Below are positions 1 through 10,657 of a stretch of 64,000 nt of DNA, one piece after another (position 1 is the stretch's first letter; each line of letters begins with the position of its first letter). The position numbers and the translations under genes are program-made. The notes below the pieces were generated by a model. It was not told the origin of the DNA and made no database searches. It worked only from the letters and a program-made list of their open reading frames with translations. The DNA is from Hermatobates lingyangjiaoensis (lineage: Eukaryota > Arthropoda > Insecta > Hemiptera > Hermatobatidae): NCBI GenBank assembly GCA_026182355.1, contig JAPFBL010000323.1, positions 62,001-126,000 on the forward strand. Direction: 5' to 3'.

Positions 1-440
1 GCTACAAAAACAGCTGTATTATTATTTTATTTTATTATTTTTATTTATTTATTTTTAATTATTATTATTATAAATTGTCAATGTATTGTTATTATTATTG
101 GGAGCCCAGCACAATGTGAGTAAATGCATTTCACCTCCTTAACAAAAAAAAAAGTTATTATTATTATATGGTAATTACAAAAACATGTTCAGAACTTATT
201 TTGTTGCAATATTGGCTGATGCAATAATGCAAGGTAAGAATGTTCAATAAATTTTAAAATAACATACGCTTTTATGGGTCGGTAGATCATTTTGACTTAG
301 TCATTGATCTATAAGTTGCTCGCATACTGAAAAAGTGTGAGTACCCCTGATCTAGATTGTGTATTCATATGTCTTCGTTATATGTGTTCTTTAGTTAAAG
401 TGAAACCGATAAGGGTATTTTGAGTACCTTATCGGTAATC
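1..440. repeat. AT-rich simple sequence and spacer
   Basis: The first 180 bases are dominated by ATT/TTA trinucleotide runs and poly-A. The remainder up to 440 is AT-rich, has no credible reading frame and matches none of the repeat families seen elsewhere in the window. A hairpin at 405-436 has arms ACCGATAAGG and CCTTATCGGT. Confidence 0.6.
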
Positions 441-1350
441 ATCTCCGCATGTTACCTGGGCTTTAGCAAAGTCTATTACTCATGGCCTAGGTACTGTTTT
501 GCGGAGTAACTGTCAGATTTCGTGCTTAGCATTGCGTTGCCCACCCTCGCGAGGTCCACCTCGGGCACCTCCATGGTTTTCAATGGAGATGGCTAAAGGG
601 CAACTTGCCAACAAGGCGACTTGACTAAGTGGTTATGGTACAAAAATGCCGAGGAACGCGAAGATCATAACAGGCTTAACGTCTTCTCTGAGAAACGACG
701 TATTCAGATTTATTCACCAGGTGGGGATTAAATCCAGGGCTACCAGCCCAGAGGCGAGTATGTTAACCACTGAGCTAACCTGGCTCCCACGTATTACAGT
801 TACAGATGAACCAACTTAACAACGACTGCTGGCGAATAGCTATTGAAGAAGAGGTGAACTAAGTAAAACCAGCTGGAATAATACGAGAGAACCCTTATCC
901 TAAAGTGACCACTCACGTCACCTACACACCAAGTAGGACCTTTGCTTGGAGTTCCACCCTAGAGCTAAAATACTGTCAAATACCACAAGGGCGACGAAAG
1001 CCAATGTGGGACTTCTTTAGGAGTACCACATGCCCTATCGTTTGAGTTGAACTCGTGGTTACTATTGTTCCTCACCAGGAAGGGTAGACTTGCCAGGGAG
1101 TCTCAGTGTGAGAAACGGTTTCTTGTCCGATGACTGCCTCCAAAGCAATGAAAAGCAGCTAGACCCTCAACCCTTAAGGTCCATCTCATAACAGGTAGAA
1201 CTGATAACTATTACACACTCTGGAAGTGAGCCCGGATCTCAGGCAAATTGACCCTTCTCCTTTAGAGAGGATGACACAGATCTTTTAGCCAATATGGTAT
1301 TCCTAAAATTGACGACCCAGTAGCTGTCCACCACAAACGTGCTCAATTTC
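441..1350. other. GC-richer block, unclassified, with an embedded SINE
   Basis: This block is clearly richer in G+C than its surroundings and its base composition drops abruptly near 1350. It contains a reverse-oriented SINE at 671-788. The rest (441-670 and 789-1350) has no long open frame on either strand. A stretch near 550-570 (GAGGTCCACCTCGGGC) loosely resembles the family V repeats at 3668 and 10108. It may be an old element body or a degraded exon region; I cannot decide. Confidence 0.35.
671..788 (-). mobile_element. tRNA-derived SINE, head part
   Basis: The reverse complement reads GGGAGCCAGGTTAGCTCAGT and continues with the SINE head shared by other copies. The B box of an RNA polymerase III promoter is at 725-735 (GGATTTAATCC on the minus strand). 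Only the tRNA-like head and part of the body are present; the tail is missing. Confidence 0.75.
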
Positions 1351-3667
1351 AATGTTAAAAAATATTTACATTTAATATAGAATGTGAAATTTTTTTATAC
1401 ACATTGGATATGCGAAATAATTGGATGATAAAAATAATAATAGATGATTAATGTTAAAAGAATATTATTATTTTTTTTTGTTTAATCTATATATATGATA
1501 GTAAAAGATATTATTATTAGGTTCTTTGTTTTTCCGTACCAATAGTTAATCTATAATAATCATAATTAATTTACTCGTTTATGTATTTATATATTATAAT
1601 AACAAGTTACATAAGTCACTATAACTTACATAATATAGATGTTTTACAACATTCATATTTCAATGAAATGTGATTTTATTTTGAATATGTAATATTTGTT
1701 ATCAAAGGAGTTATAATATTAGCTATTATGTCTTTTAAATTAAAAGAAAAAGTTTTTCTAAGAAAAAAGGTGTAACATCTAAGAACAACAATATTACAAT
1801 AAGAATATACTTTTTCATATAGATTATAAAGTTTTTGATAAATTCTGAGTATATTTAAAACAGAAACATGGTAATGTTTTTCCAATCGATTGTAACTCAA
1901 TGCATTTAAAGGCAGTACAAATAAAGAAACTAATTTTAGCTTCCGACGTTGGCTCATTCTATTGGCAACTGAGCACATTACACTGTTCAAGTTATTCCCT
2001 TCAAACTTAAATTTATTATTGTTATTTAGAAAAAAAATAATTATTCTTTAAAACACGTTATAAAATAACAAAATATATTATTTTTGTTTAAATAACATAA
2101 ATATTAACTTTTTTTAAAAAAAATAAATACTTTGATTTTAATAAGTACATTTTCTTGTTTAATAACTGAAATAATAAAATAGTAAATTTAAAATTCATTT
2201 ATGGAAATAGTTGTTATAATTAAAAGTATTATTAATTCAAATAAAAATGGTAGTCATTATAAATTTATTAAAGTATGAAATACAAGTAACTTTTAAGTAA
2301 AGTAATTCAGATTTACATAGTTGATGTAATCTTTTTTAAATATATGATTTTATTTTTTAAAATGAATTATTTCAACATCTAACTTTAAAGATACATCTTT
2401 GTTACTTTTTAGATAGGAATGAACTTTGTATCTTTAAAAACACTGAGCTGGAAGAGCTGATGATTCATGAATAGTAGGCATGATTCTTGAATTTAAAGAA
2501 ATCTGAGTAGATTGAAGTGAGGAAGTAAAGTTTTGCATACATTCTTTGTTTTGTAGCTTTGTTTTGCAAATTTGTTTCTCTTTTATAAATAAAATAAGTT
2601 TTTTTTTTCTTTAATTTCTAATATTAAGTGAAACATTCAAATCCATTTCATGCCATGCTAGTTAAAATGTCATTTATAATTGTGTTTGAAATTGTCAATA
2701 AGAGAAGATTTTTTTTTTTTGGTTACGATCATGTTTCGTTGTGACGAGAAGAGATGTAGCAGAGTCAACCAGAACAAGGCACCAACTAACCCAGGTGACT
2801 TGGAGTGACAGTTAACAAAGGTGATAGGCAAGACAGCTAGAGGTGGAGTGGGGGGGTTTCTGTGATCTATGATACATCAGACAATCTCTCCTTTGACATC
2901 AACTCTCAATTAATTTATATATATATATATATATTTTTCACAAATCAATGTTTAACATAAACAATTTATTGCTTTTAATGACCCACATATATAAGAACTC
3001 GTTTATAATCCAATATTCATTCAACAATGACTACTCAAAAAAGAATTAAGGATGGTCATGTTAAATCAGTAACCTGATTCAACAATTTATAAATATTTCG
3101 ATATTTCCCTTACAGTTTCATTCTGGAGGTAGCATCTATTATGTCAGGATTAGAAGTAACCCAGAGAATGGTTTCAAACCATCTCATGACTTCACCAAAA
3201 CACAGAAAAAGTTGATAAAAACTCTTGAAAAGCAGTTACCTTCCATTCGAATGAGTCCTTGACAACCAATTTACAAACTTATAGATTTTTTTAATTTCAG
3301 ACTTTGAAATCAATGTTCTTTCAAAGTTGCTTCTTTCTGTTCAGATATTGTGCATATTCTTAAACAAAATTCATGAGTTTTTGCTCAAGCCTGTGTGGCT
3401 TAAGTTTTTTTTTTTTCTAGCCTGTATACTATGTACTAGCTTTAGTCAACCCCAAACCTCTGTTGTGTAAACCTACCTCCTTAATCCTGAAAACAGTTAC
3501 TATATCATGTAATTTGGTCTACCAAAATGCTTTACAATTCAGATATCTCTCTAACATAGTCTAAAATATTTTGAAAAGTCCACCATGATGCACTGTTGCT
3601 TTTGTTTTGATATTAGGACGTGTGCCCAGCTTATTCAGCTATAACACGAATAATAGCAGAACAGATC
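1351..3667. other. AT-rich spacer, no gene seen
   Basis: Strongly AT-rich sequence with poly-A/poly-T runs and a (TA)n run at about 2918-2934. A 104-codon open frame on the minus strand (1676-1990) is rich in N, I, L, K and F, shows no recognisable domain and is what AT-rich DNA gives by chance. No family seen elsewhere in the window is recognised here. Confidence 0.5.
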
Positions 3668-3782
3668 GATGCTTTTAGCATGAAAGCTCTTTCGCCGCAT
3701 CTCGGGGGGCACCAAGCCCTAGCCGAGATAGAGACAAACTAAAGCCTCCGAGATACTAAGCGGAGGCGAGCTTCCACGACCC
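3668..3782 (-). repeat. Family V structured repeat, copy 1
   Basis: About 115 bases share their ends with 10108-10222. On the minus strand the unit starts GTAGGGTCGTGGAAGCTCGCC and ends near GGCGAAAGAGCTTTCAT. The outer GGAAGCTC and GAGCTTTC form an inverted pair closing the whole unit, and the interior contains further hairpins. It is compact, GC-rich and flanked by AT-rich DNA. It could be a small RNA-derived retroelement or a MITE. No promoter boxes were recognised with confidence. Confidence 0.45.
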
Positions 3783-4710
3783 TACATCACATAAACAAAA
3801 ATACTTAAATGTTACACAAAACAGAACTGAGACTTCCTCAAAAAGTAAAAATAAAATAAAAGGCAAACTAAACTTCCTTTAAACTAAAAACACACTACAT
3901 AATAAATAACTAAAACTGCTCTTTAAAAAACTTAATAAAGTTTCACTCGGTGGGTGCTAGTGGCGTTCACCCCAGTGTCTTCTTTATTTTTCCCATCCCA
4001 TATATAAATGTACAAAACGCTTTTCTATGTCTGGTCAGATGCACTGTTGTTCACTTAAATCCTCTGCTGCTCAAGTATTTTATTTGTTTATTCTTGAATG
4101 TGGCCATGACGAAGAAGTTTTTTTTTTAAACTGAACCCCTCTATTGTTTTCCTCATCTGAATCCTCTTTCGTTAATGTACGAGTATTACTGCAGTCTACG
4201 ATGTAACCATGCTGATGCAGTATTGCTCAACCAAACCCTGTCATGTTCACTGAATCCAGCAATGGTGAAGAAATTTTTTTTTTGATATAAGCTCCCATTT
4301 CTTAAAGTATTTCTGCAGTCTTGATTACAACCAAGATGATGCACTTTCATTCCACCCAAACCCTCCGTTATTCAAGTACATCTCAAGATCTGGTTGCATC
4401 TCTTCTGGTTCAGTTAAGAGCCATCATAACTCTTAACTTATTAACTATTCTCATTGTCTTTGGTCAAACTATTATGAAATATCTTGTTCTGCAAAAATAT
4501 CCATTGTTAAAGGTACTTTTCGAGGTTAATTTTTCATTACGGTCATACTAATGATAAAATATAAATATTACTGAGAATAAATGAGTAGTGCAGGAAGAGG
4601 GGAGTGTTGATTTGATTTGAGTGACTCATATCTTGAGGAGTCAAAGTTATCATGCCTTTATTTAATTTATATGCATATAAATACCTGCATTTGTAGTACT
4701 TTTATTAAGA
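3783..4710. other. AT-rich spacer, no gene seen
   Basis: AT-rich sequence without recognisable repeats or coding signal. A 76-codon open frame at 4321-4551 (+) has no identifiable motif and is left uncalled. Confidence 0.5.
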
Positions 4711-4967
4711 GACAATGTTAGCTCAGTGCAACGTGCTCGTCTGTAGACTGGTAAGTCCGGGGTTCAATACCTAGTTTGGCCCTTGATTTATTCACTTGAG
4801 AGGACGTTAAGCTTTTGATACCGATGTCAGGAACTTGTTAAAGATCCCTGCAGTAAATATACTTGAGTTAGTGGAAAATTTAGAACTCCCAATGTAGAAT
4901 GTCTGTTGGCATATGTCTGTTTTGTTGTGATATGGTTACTGCAACCTAACATAACCTAACCTAATCC
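4711..4967 (+). mobile_element. tRNA-derived SINE with CCTAA tail
   Basis: A diverged tRNA-like head contains GTTAGCTCAGTGCAACG (A-box region) and a B box at 4761-4771 (GGTTCAATACC). The body has the family's conserved phrases (GATGTCAGGAACTTGTTAAA, then a GAGTTAG motif). The copy ends in CCTAAC-type pentamers at 4941-4965. It is near full length (about 255 bases against about 300-330 for the best copies). Confidence 0.8.
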
Positions 4968-6443
4968 ACATCTACCTCAAGTTTGGTTCTACAATTACAG
5001 TCACTGCAAAGATAACTTCGTATGGTACCTGCCCATCTCCAGGTTTTTGATAGCACTCATTATGATTTCAAATGAATTTCAAACTGAACCCCCCACTGTC
5101 AAAAAATAGACTCTTCTTTCAATAGTCTCTATTTCACTCTCACTATTTCATTTCACTATTCTTCCATTGTTACTTTATAACTTCCTTTGAACGTCACTTT
5201 ATGAGTTGTTTTTATTTTTATCCATCTATTTTCGTTCCAACAAGTATATACTGCGGTTATCATAATTTTGAGAGAATTTTAAAAAAGTTTAGAACACGAT
5301 GTTCAGATGGTAATCTGTATGAAAACAACATCTATTGAATAACATTTTTGAATCGATAGATAGACAACAGGTTTTAATCACCAGAAAGAGGTAGCAAGGA
5401 GAAAAGAGCAGAGTCATAGACATCAATTACAAGATCAATTACATATAATTGAGAGTCATGGATGAAATCAATAAAAACGACATTTTACAAGGAAAACCAA
5501 ACGCTTCGAACACGTCGTATATCTTCTTCAGGTATATTACTCTTTTTCATTTCTATATGATTAACATAGATAACATAAATAGTAACATAGCTGGTGGAAC
5601 AACCATAATAAGTTCACCCATCAAAGTTCTAACCACATCCACAATGATGCTTATCTTTGGTTACCTATCAGGCAAAAAGTGTTTTCAGTGCAGCCATAAC
5701 TGTTATCACTGTTATCACCACTGATCTAACTAAAGAATCAAAACAAACAAAAAATTCAAATAAATGGTCAATAATTTAAAGTAAAGTAAAATACCATAGC
5801 ATGCAAAAAACAAACAAACAAATCACACTATTGATTCCTGGTCTTGTTTAGAAATCAATGTTTAAAAAGAGTAATGAGATTTACTGTTTTGGGCTTGAAG
5901 TTTTTATTATCCCTTGTTCCAATGAAGGAAGATGTCACTTCTACGGATATACTTCCCCAGTTGTCCACCATACCTTTATAAAGGATAATCATGTTTAGCG
6001 TAATATAATGTATATCAAACTATTCAATTCATTAAAACAAAAAAATAATTCAGAATCAAATTATACAAAGAAATAAAACATTTCGACTTATAAAAAAGTG
6101 CTATGTGGCTTTAAGGAGCAGGGAGATGGTATTTGTTAGCATCATATGTGAAAACTGTTTTATGAAATCCACAAAACTATTTGTGTCATAAAATTTGTTT
6201 ATTCATTCATATATTTACTATCATTCATTCATTCTTTACTATCATTAATCATAAAATTTATTCATTCATTCTTTGCTATCATCATAAAATATTTATTCTT
6301 CATATTTTTAATATCTCAAAAAAAAATTTTTTTTTTTGAAAATTAACACAAGTTATCAAAGCAGTAGTAATTCCAAAAAATGTAGAAATCAAAATAAGAA
6401 ATGCAATAATAAAATATATACGAAATAATAATTCACATAATAA
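4968..6443. other. AT-rich spacer with ATTC-type simple repeats
   Basis: AT-rich, with short ATTC/CATT repeats between about 6200 and 6300. A 91-codon frame at 5449-5724 (+) ends in a Cys/His-rich stretch (KCFQCSHNCYHCYHH), but no family is recognised and no splice or promoter context supports it. I regard it as probably non-coding. Confidence 0.4.
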
Positions 6444-7793
6444 TCTTTATAAATAAAATAATGATTTTGTCTGTACATTGCTTAGAACTGACTCATTTCA
6501 AGTTTTCTTTACGTTTCATACATTGGAGAAACCGAATCCACCCTTAGAAAAATTTCTGTCGGTTTGTCGGTTTGTCCGCAAAACTTTGTCACAGGTAAAC
6601 TCAGCTACCATAAGACATATAAAGCTGAAACTTTTACAGTAGATTTGTGTAGGTCTAACTTAAAATATAGGCTATGAATTGATTGAAATTCAACGTAGAA
6701 GTGAAGTTAAGGACGTTAAACGCAAAAATGTTTGTCACAAGTAAACTCAGCCACCATAAGACATAGCGAGCTGAAACATTGACACTGGATTTGTGTGTGC
6801 CTAACTTAAAATATGGGCTCTAAATAGATTATTAATTCAGTACAGAAGCGAAGTTATGGGGCTTTTAGCTGTATTTTCCTAACTTCACAGACAAGTTTGT
6901 TTTGAAAATGCACAGGTGTGGCAAGTAGGTATTGTTAGTTGATTTTAATTTCAATTGAGCACATGAATATATTGCGTATTTGACATCATTGAAATGGTGT
7001 TTCACAGAGTTAAGGATGTACTATCTATTGAGAATAAATGTTTTGTAAACGAGCAATTCTCAGCCCTTAATATGAACAGGCATGAGAAATCAACAAACAA
7101 GTTCTTACGCTATATGAAGCCGAGGAAAGAACTTACAAGTCAGTAAAGAGATTGGATTAGTGATGAAGAAGCAGTTCATTATCTAATTGAATTTCTTGAC
7201 TCTGAATTTATTTCTCCTGGACTGCCTGCTCATGAGTAAAAACTTAAAGTAGGAGCACCAATGATGCTGCAATTTATAGCAGTAACAAATTTCATGTTAC
7301 GAAACATGAGTGACCCAAAAACTGTGCAACGGGACACGACTCTGAGTTCGTGCTCTACACAGATATGCCATAGAGGCGGACATAATGACTGGATGTGGTA
7401 TTGGGGAGTCTTCCGAACCACTGACTGTTTCCATTCAAATGATTGCAAGGTCCCCTCAGAGTCTATTTCGCAATGACGTTAACTAAGTCGCAAAGGGAGA
7501 CTTTATCTAACGCAGGAATTCAAGTTAGCGAAACCAAGTTTTTCTCACATGGTCAACTGTAGTTTACTTGCTCAATAGTCAGAGGTTTCAACTGATTGTT
7601 CTTCCATGAACCTGAAGGACAGACAGCTAATGTAGTGTATACAGAGGCATTTGTTTAACACTGTACTAATAATGGTGTTTTCTACTATTCTATAATTTCT
7701 AATTATAGTATTAGTATAATACTATAATTGATATGTTGGAATACCAAGTATAATAGAATTTTTGATTCCGTCAAAGACGGGTACATTTGCTAG
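6444..7793 (+). mobile_element. Helitron (Hel-1 family), copy 1
   Basis: The element begins with TCTTTATAAATAAAATAATG after an A and ends with CTAG (7790-7793) before a T, which is the A|T insertion expected for Helitrons. A 3' hairpin (CCGTC-AAA-GACGG, 7768-7780) lies nine bases before CTAG. Two imperfect tandem units near 6580-6860 (sharing CTCAGCYACCATAAGACATA) form the 5' region. The 3' half encodes a decayed Pif1-like helicase C-terminus. The same ends occur at 20551-21763 and 47966-49317, so this is a repeated family rather than a chance structure. Confidence 0.9.
7147..7658 (+). pseudogene. Helitron Pif1-type helicase C-terminal relic, copy 1
   Basis: Translation across stops and frameshifts gives DEEAVHYLIEFLDSE, then SPGLPAHE, KLKVGAPMML, PKLCNGTRL (after one extra A at 7316-7320), a proline/isoleucine-rich stretch, the motif MTLTKSQRET, FSHGQL and FHEPEGQTANVVYTEAFV. 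These match in order the C-terminal helicase signature of Helitron Rep-Hel proteins (EFLNSL...LPPH, LKVGAPIMLLRNL, LCNGTRL, FAMTINKSQGQ, FSHGQLYVA). An internal stop follows LPAHE and another follows FSHGQL. The copy cannot make a functional helicase. Confidence 0.85.
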
Positions 7794-7840
7794 TATATAA
7801 TATAATATAATATATTATTATTATTTAGTAATAAGAATAA
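7794..7840. repeat. (TA)n / TATAA simple repeat
   Basis: A short TATAATA-type run lies directly between the Helitron 3' end and the next SINE. Confidence 0.7.
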
Positions 7841-7843
7841 GAA

Positions 7844-8140
7844 GGAGCCAGGTCAGCTCAATGGTTAACGTACTCGCCTCTGGACTGCTGGTCCGGGGTT
7901 CGATCCCCACCTGGCCCTCTATTTATTCACGCGAGAAGTAAATAAATCTGAATATGTTGTCCCTCAGATAGGATGATAAACCGTTGGCCCCTTAGCCTGC
8001 ACAATGTCAGGTGCTCGTTAAAGATCCTCCTACTCGAAATTCACTTGAGTTAGGCAAAATTTCGGACTACCCAATTCGGTAAAATCACCGATCAAACAAA
8101 AAGCCAGTAAACGGCTGACGTTTTATTCAAGTGTGACGTT
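7844..8140 (+). mobile_element. tRNA-derived SINE, type-2 tail
   Basis: The head GGAGCCAGGTCAGCTCAATG is followed by an intact B box at 7897-7907 (GGTTCGATCCC). The body carries the conserved GTTAAAGATC and GAGTTAGGCAAAATTT phrases. The 3' part differs from the CCTAA-tailed copies: it has GATCAAACAAAAAGCC and the hairpin-forming GCCAGTAAACGGC. This defines a second tail subfamily also seen at 38612, 39905 and 55142. Confidence 0.85.
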
Positions 8141-8674
8141 AAATATGCTTAAGTGTATATATACCTTAAATTGATGTTTTATTCAGTTATGAAATAAAAT
8201 AAATTAAATTTTCCACTTTTAAATGATTTATGGTTTTACTAAATATACTTACTGTGTATATATCTTGAATCATGTTTAGAATATTATATCAAAAGCTTGG
8301 GTTCATATAAGACTCTTTGTTTTTATGACTTAATAACAAGAAATAGCAATAACAGTTATTCCTGTCAATCACATTCAGTGAATGTATTTTATTAACTGTT
8401 ACTATAATCTCTTAACACTAAGTGACACAAGGAGTCACACGTCGTTTTGTTTATATCTAAACATAAATACAAGATTACAACTTTGCAACCATTTGAAGAG
8501 TGTTTCCAATAAAATTTTGAAAAATTTTAATTAAAATTATATCTAAAATAGGAAAAAAGAAACAGCTTCCCTTCTATGGGAAGTCTTGGCACATCTCTTC
8601 CTCATGACAACGGATGTTCATATATTGAAGCGATTATTTTTCAGTGTTTTCTTTGTATTTCTCTTGTGTTTAAC

Positions 8675-8675
<1 letters not shown>
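8141..8675. other. AT-rich spacer, nothing recognised
   Basis: No repeat family or reading frame of interest is visible between the SINE and the (TA)n run that precedes the next PLE copy. Confidence 0.5.
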
Positions 8676-8708
<33 letters not shown>

Positions 8709-9068
8709 ATATATATATATTCTATTTTTTGTTATTGAGGGCTAGGTCAAATAAAAGAAAATAAACTCCTTTCTAGGCCGACGTTTCGATGTATTTGTAC
8801 ATCATCTTCAGGGCTAAAATTAGAGTAAGAACTATAATACATTTACGAAAACAATCTACAACTCACATTGTTTTGGTAAATGTATTATAGTTCTTACTCT
8901 AATTTTAGCCCTGAATATGATGTACAAATACATCGAAACGTCGGCCTAGAAAGGAGTTTATTTTCTTTTATTTGACCTAGCCCTCAATAACAAAACATAG
9001 AATAGAATAGAAGAGGTCAAGAATAATTTTTGGAGTTTATATATATATTATATATATATATATATATA
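8676..9068. mobile_element. PLE inverted doublet, family A, bounded by (TA)n
   Basis: Two nearly identical arms (8721-8846 and 8876-9003) are reverse complements around a 29-base centre that is itself partly palindromic. (TA)n runs lie at both outer sides (8676-8720 and about 9037-9068). Each arm carries a hammerhead-type core. The same outer sequence reappears, truncated, at 60190-60290. Assignment to PLEs rests on the hammerhead core shared with the GIY-YIG-bearing copy at 35040-35760. Confidence 0.75.
8781..8811 (-). ncRNA. Hammerhead-ribozyme core, family A
   Basis: On the minus strand CTGAAGA is followed by stem II (GATGTA / TACATC, loop CAAA), then GAA, the palindrome ACGT and C as the cleavage base. 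Bases before the core (TAGCC) pair with those after it (GGCCTA) with one bulge. A second copy is on the plus strand at 8911-8941, where the core reads CTGAATA. Confidence 0.75.
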
Positions 9069-9640
9069 CAAAACTAAAGTTTATCGGGACTCGGTCAGTT
9101 CTTCAGGTTCAAATTAAACTCTCATTGCCAACGTTTCGGTCTTTATTTAAAACCTTTTTCATAGGCCTACAAAAACAGAGGAAATATAAGAAATAATAAA
9201 GTCATTCAAAAATCAAACATACATAAAAGTATGTTTATGTTAAGAAATACAATAACAGTTAAGAAATGACAATGGAAATTTTTACTATAGGTTAGTGAGA
9301 AAAGTTACAGAAGTATAAATTTTGAAACAGAAAAACTAAGTATTACATTACAAATTATTTTACAAAGAAAAATAGTATGTGGATTTTAACAACTGTAGTC
9401 TGAATGAAGACGTGACACTGAACTGAAATAACCAAGCAAGTCAGTATTTGTATCATTTTCTGGCTGTTGTTGTTACCTCTTGCAAGAACCGGTGATATTG
9501 GAGAGCCCATAGGTAATCCAAACTTTTGTTTATATATAACTCCATTAAATATAAAAATCGAGCTTCACAAATAAGATTTAGAATGGATAAGAATCTCTCC
9601 TTTGTGATGGCAATATGGGGTTCAATTTTTTCTCATTGCT
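9069..9640 (-). mobile_element. PLE copy, family B, with RT fragment
   Basis: The segment 9069-9425 is the reverse complement of the element at 54657-54890 (shared phrases include TTGAACCTGAAGAACTGACC and GTGTCACG). Upstream on the minus strand is a reverse-transcriptase fragment (9440-9605). The hammerhead region (9130-9163) is degenerate: CTATGAA replaces CTGANGA, although GAAACGTTGGC and its GCC partner are kept. A (TA)n run abuts its 3' end. Confidence 0.75.
9440..9605 (-). pseudogene. Penelope-like reverse transcriptase fragment
   Basis: The minus strand reads KERFLSILNLICEA, then after a frame change IFIFNGVIYKQK followed by FGLPMGSPISPVLA. The string GLPMGSPxSPVLA is the conserved RT motif just before the catalytic YxDD block in PLE (and related) reverse transcriptases, and F-NG-YKQ is its usual upstream partner. 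The YxDD block does not follow; the sequence passes instead into the 3' tail of family B. It is a short relic with an internal deletion. Confidence 0.75.
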
Positions 9641-9704
9641 TATTTATTAAATCAAATCAAAACAAATATTATGTATAAAACAAATAATTTTGTTTATATT
9701 ATAT

Positions 9705-9917
9705 ATACTAACTCAAGTGTATTTAGAGTAGGGATCTTTAACGATAAACTAATAATCGTACAGGCTCGGGGCCGATGGTTTAACATCCTTTTCTCCGCAG
9801 GACGACGTGCTCAGATTTATTCACCTTTCGCGTGAATAAATCGAGGGCCAGGTGGGGATCGAAACCCGGTCCTATCAGTTCCGAGGCGAGCACGTAACCA
9901 CTGAGCTAGCCTGGCTA
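9705..9917 (-). mobile_element. tRNA-derived SINE, tail missing
   Basis: The reverse complement contains the head AGCCAGGCTAGCTCAGTGG, a B box region at 9856-9866 and the body through the ACTTGAGTT phrase near 9710. The tail beyond that point is absent. An AT-rich stretch follows directly. Confidence 0.8.
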
Positions 9918-10107
9918 ATCACGAACAAATACAATAGGAATCAGAAAAATGACTACAATATTCCATTCACTTGTTATCAGTTAGAAAAATATGAATCACT
10001 CCCAAGAAAAGTGACGACTCACTTGTTTTATATAATATATGTACAGAAATAAATACATGTTACAGGTTTTTGTACAGTATGACAAATTAAGTTGATGGTT
10101 TTTTTAC

Positions 10108-10222
10108 GTGGAAGCTCTTTTGCCGTATCCCAGTGACCATACCCCAACGAGTTGGGATAACAAGCCACTGGGGCACGCCCGAGGTGAACCACGTTGAGGC
10201 GAGCTTCCACGACCCCACATCA
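10108..10222 (-). repeat. Family V structured repeat, copy 2
   Basis: On the minus strand this unit begins GGGGTCGTGGAAGCTCGCC and ends GAGCTTCCACG. The outer GTGGAAGCTC and GAGCTTCCAC are perfect reverse complements, so the whole unit can fold on itself. Inside, CCCAACTCGTTGGG forms a further hairpin. Start and end match copy 1 at 3668-3782 while the middle differs, which suggests that structure rather than sequence is conserved. Confidence 0.5.
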
Positions 10223-10299
10223 CGTCTAGGTTCCACAGGTCCGTGAACTTTTAGGAAGAAATTTTAGGGTTATTTTAAAGGAGGTGCGAAACCTCATAC

Positions 10300-10650
10300 T
10301 CTTTTTCTTTTCAGCTATTTCATATATATATTCAGTTCAAGAAAACTTTTGTTGTTGACTTTGTCCAAAAATAAATGTTCAATTATCTGTGTGACGTTGC
10401 GGCCCGTTTCTATCATCATTTTGAATCTGATATCTTCGTATCTCTCGCAAGAAAAGAGCACATGCTTGGCAGTTTCGGTTCGTTTCCTCAGATACATAGT
10501 GGACTATTGGTGATTTTAAATCTACAAAGGTAATACCTAAAGCCGCGGTGTTCCCGACAATATTTGCATCAGCCAGTGTTCACCTGGGAGACTTTGGACC
10601 CTTAATCTTTCAAGTTACACCAGAAACCTGAATATAGCGCAGTGTAGACC
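10300..10650 (-). pseudogene. Non-LTR retrotransposon RT C-terminal relic
   Basis: The minus strand encodes HRGFRYYLCRFKITNSPLC and, after a frameshift, RTETAKHVLFSCERYEDIR with a further tail to about 10315. The order HGxFxxYLxRFKIxxSPLC then ETAEHVLFECPRY is the typical end of R1/Jockey-like LINE reverse-transcriptase ORFs, including the Cys-His zinc-binding pattern. At least one frameshift separates the two parts, so the fragment is dead. It is cut at 10650 by the mariner at 10658. Confidence 0.75.
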
Positions 10651-10657
10651 ACAAGTA

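Noticed and set aside
1676..1990. 104-codon open frame on the minus strand
   Set aside because: Composition is that of AT-rich random frames (L, N, I, K, F, Y); no motif, no splice or promoter context, no repeat copy.
5449..5724. 91-codon frame with a Cys/His-rich end as a small zinc protein
   Set aside because: The spacing of Cys and His does not match a known finger, and there is no supporting context; kept only as a note in the spacer entry.
7844..7920. Apparent tRNA gene
   Set aside because: A and B boxes are present, but the acceptor stem and anticodon arm do not form a proper tRNA and the sequence continues into the SINE body seen in many copies.
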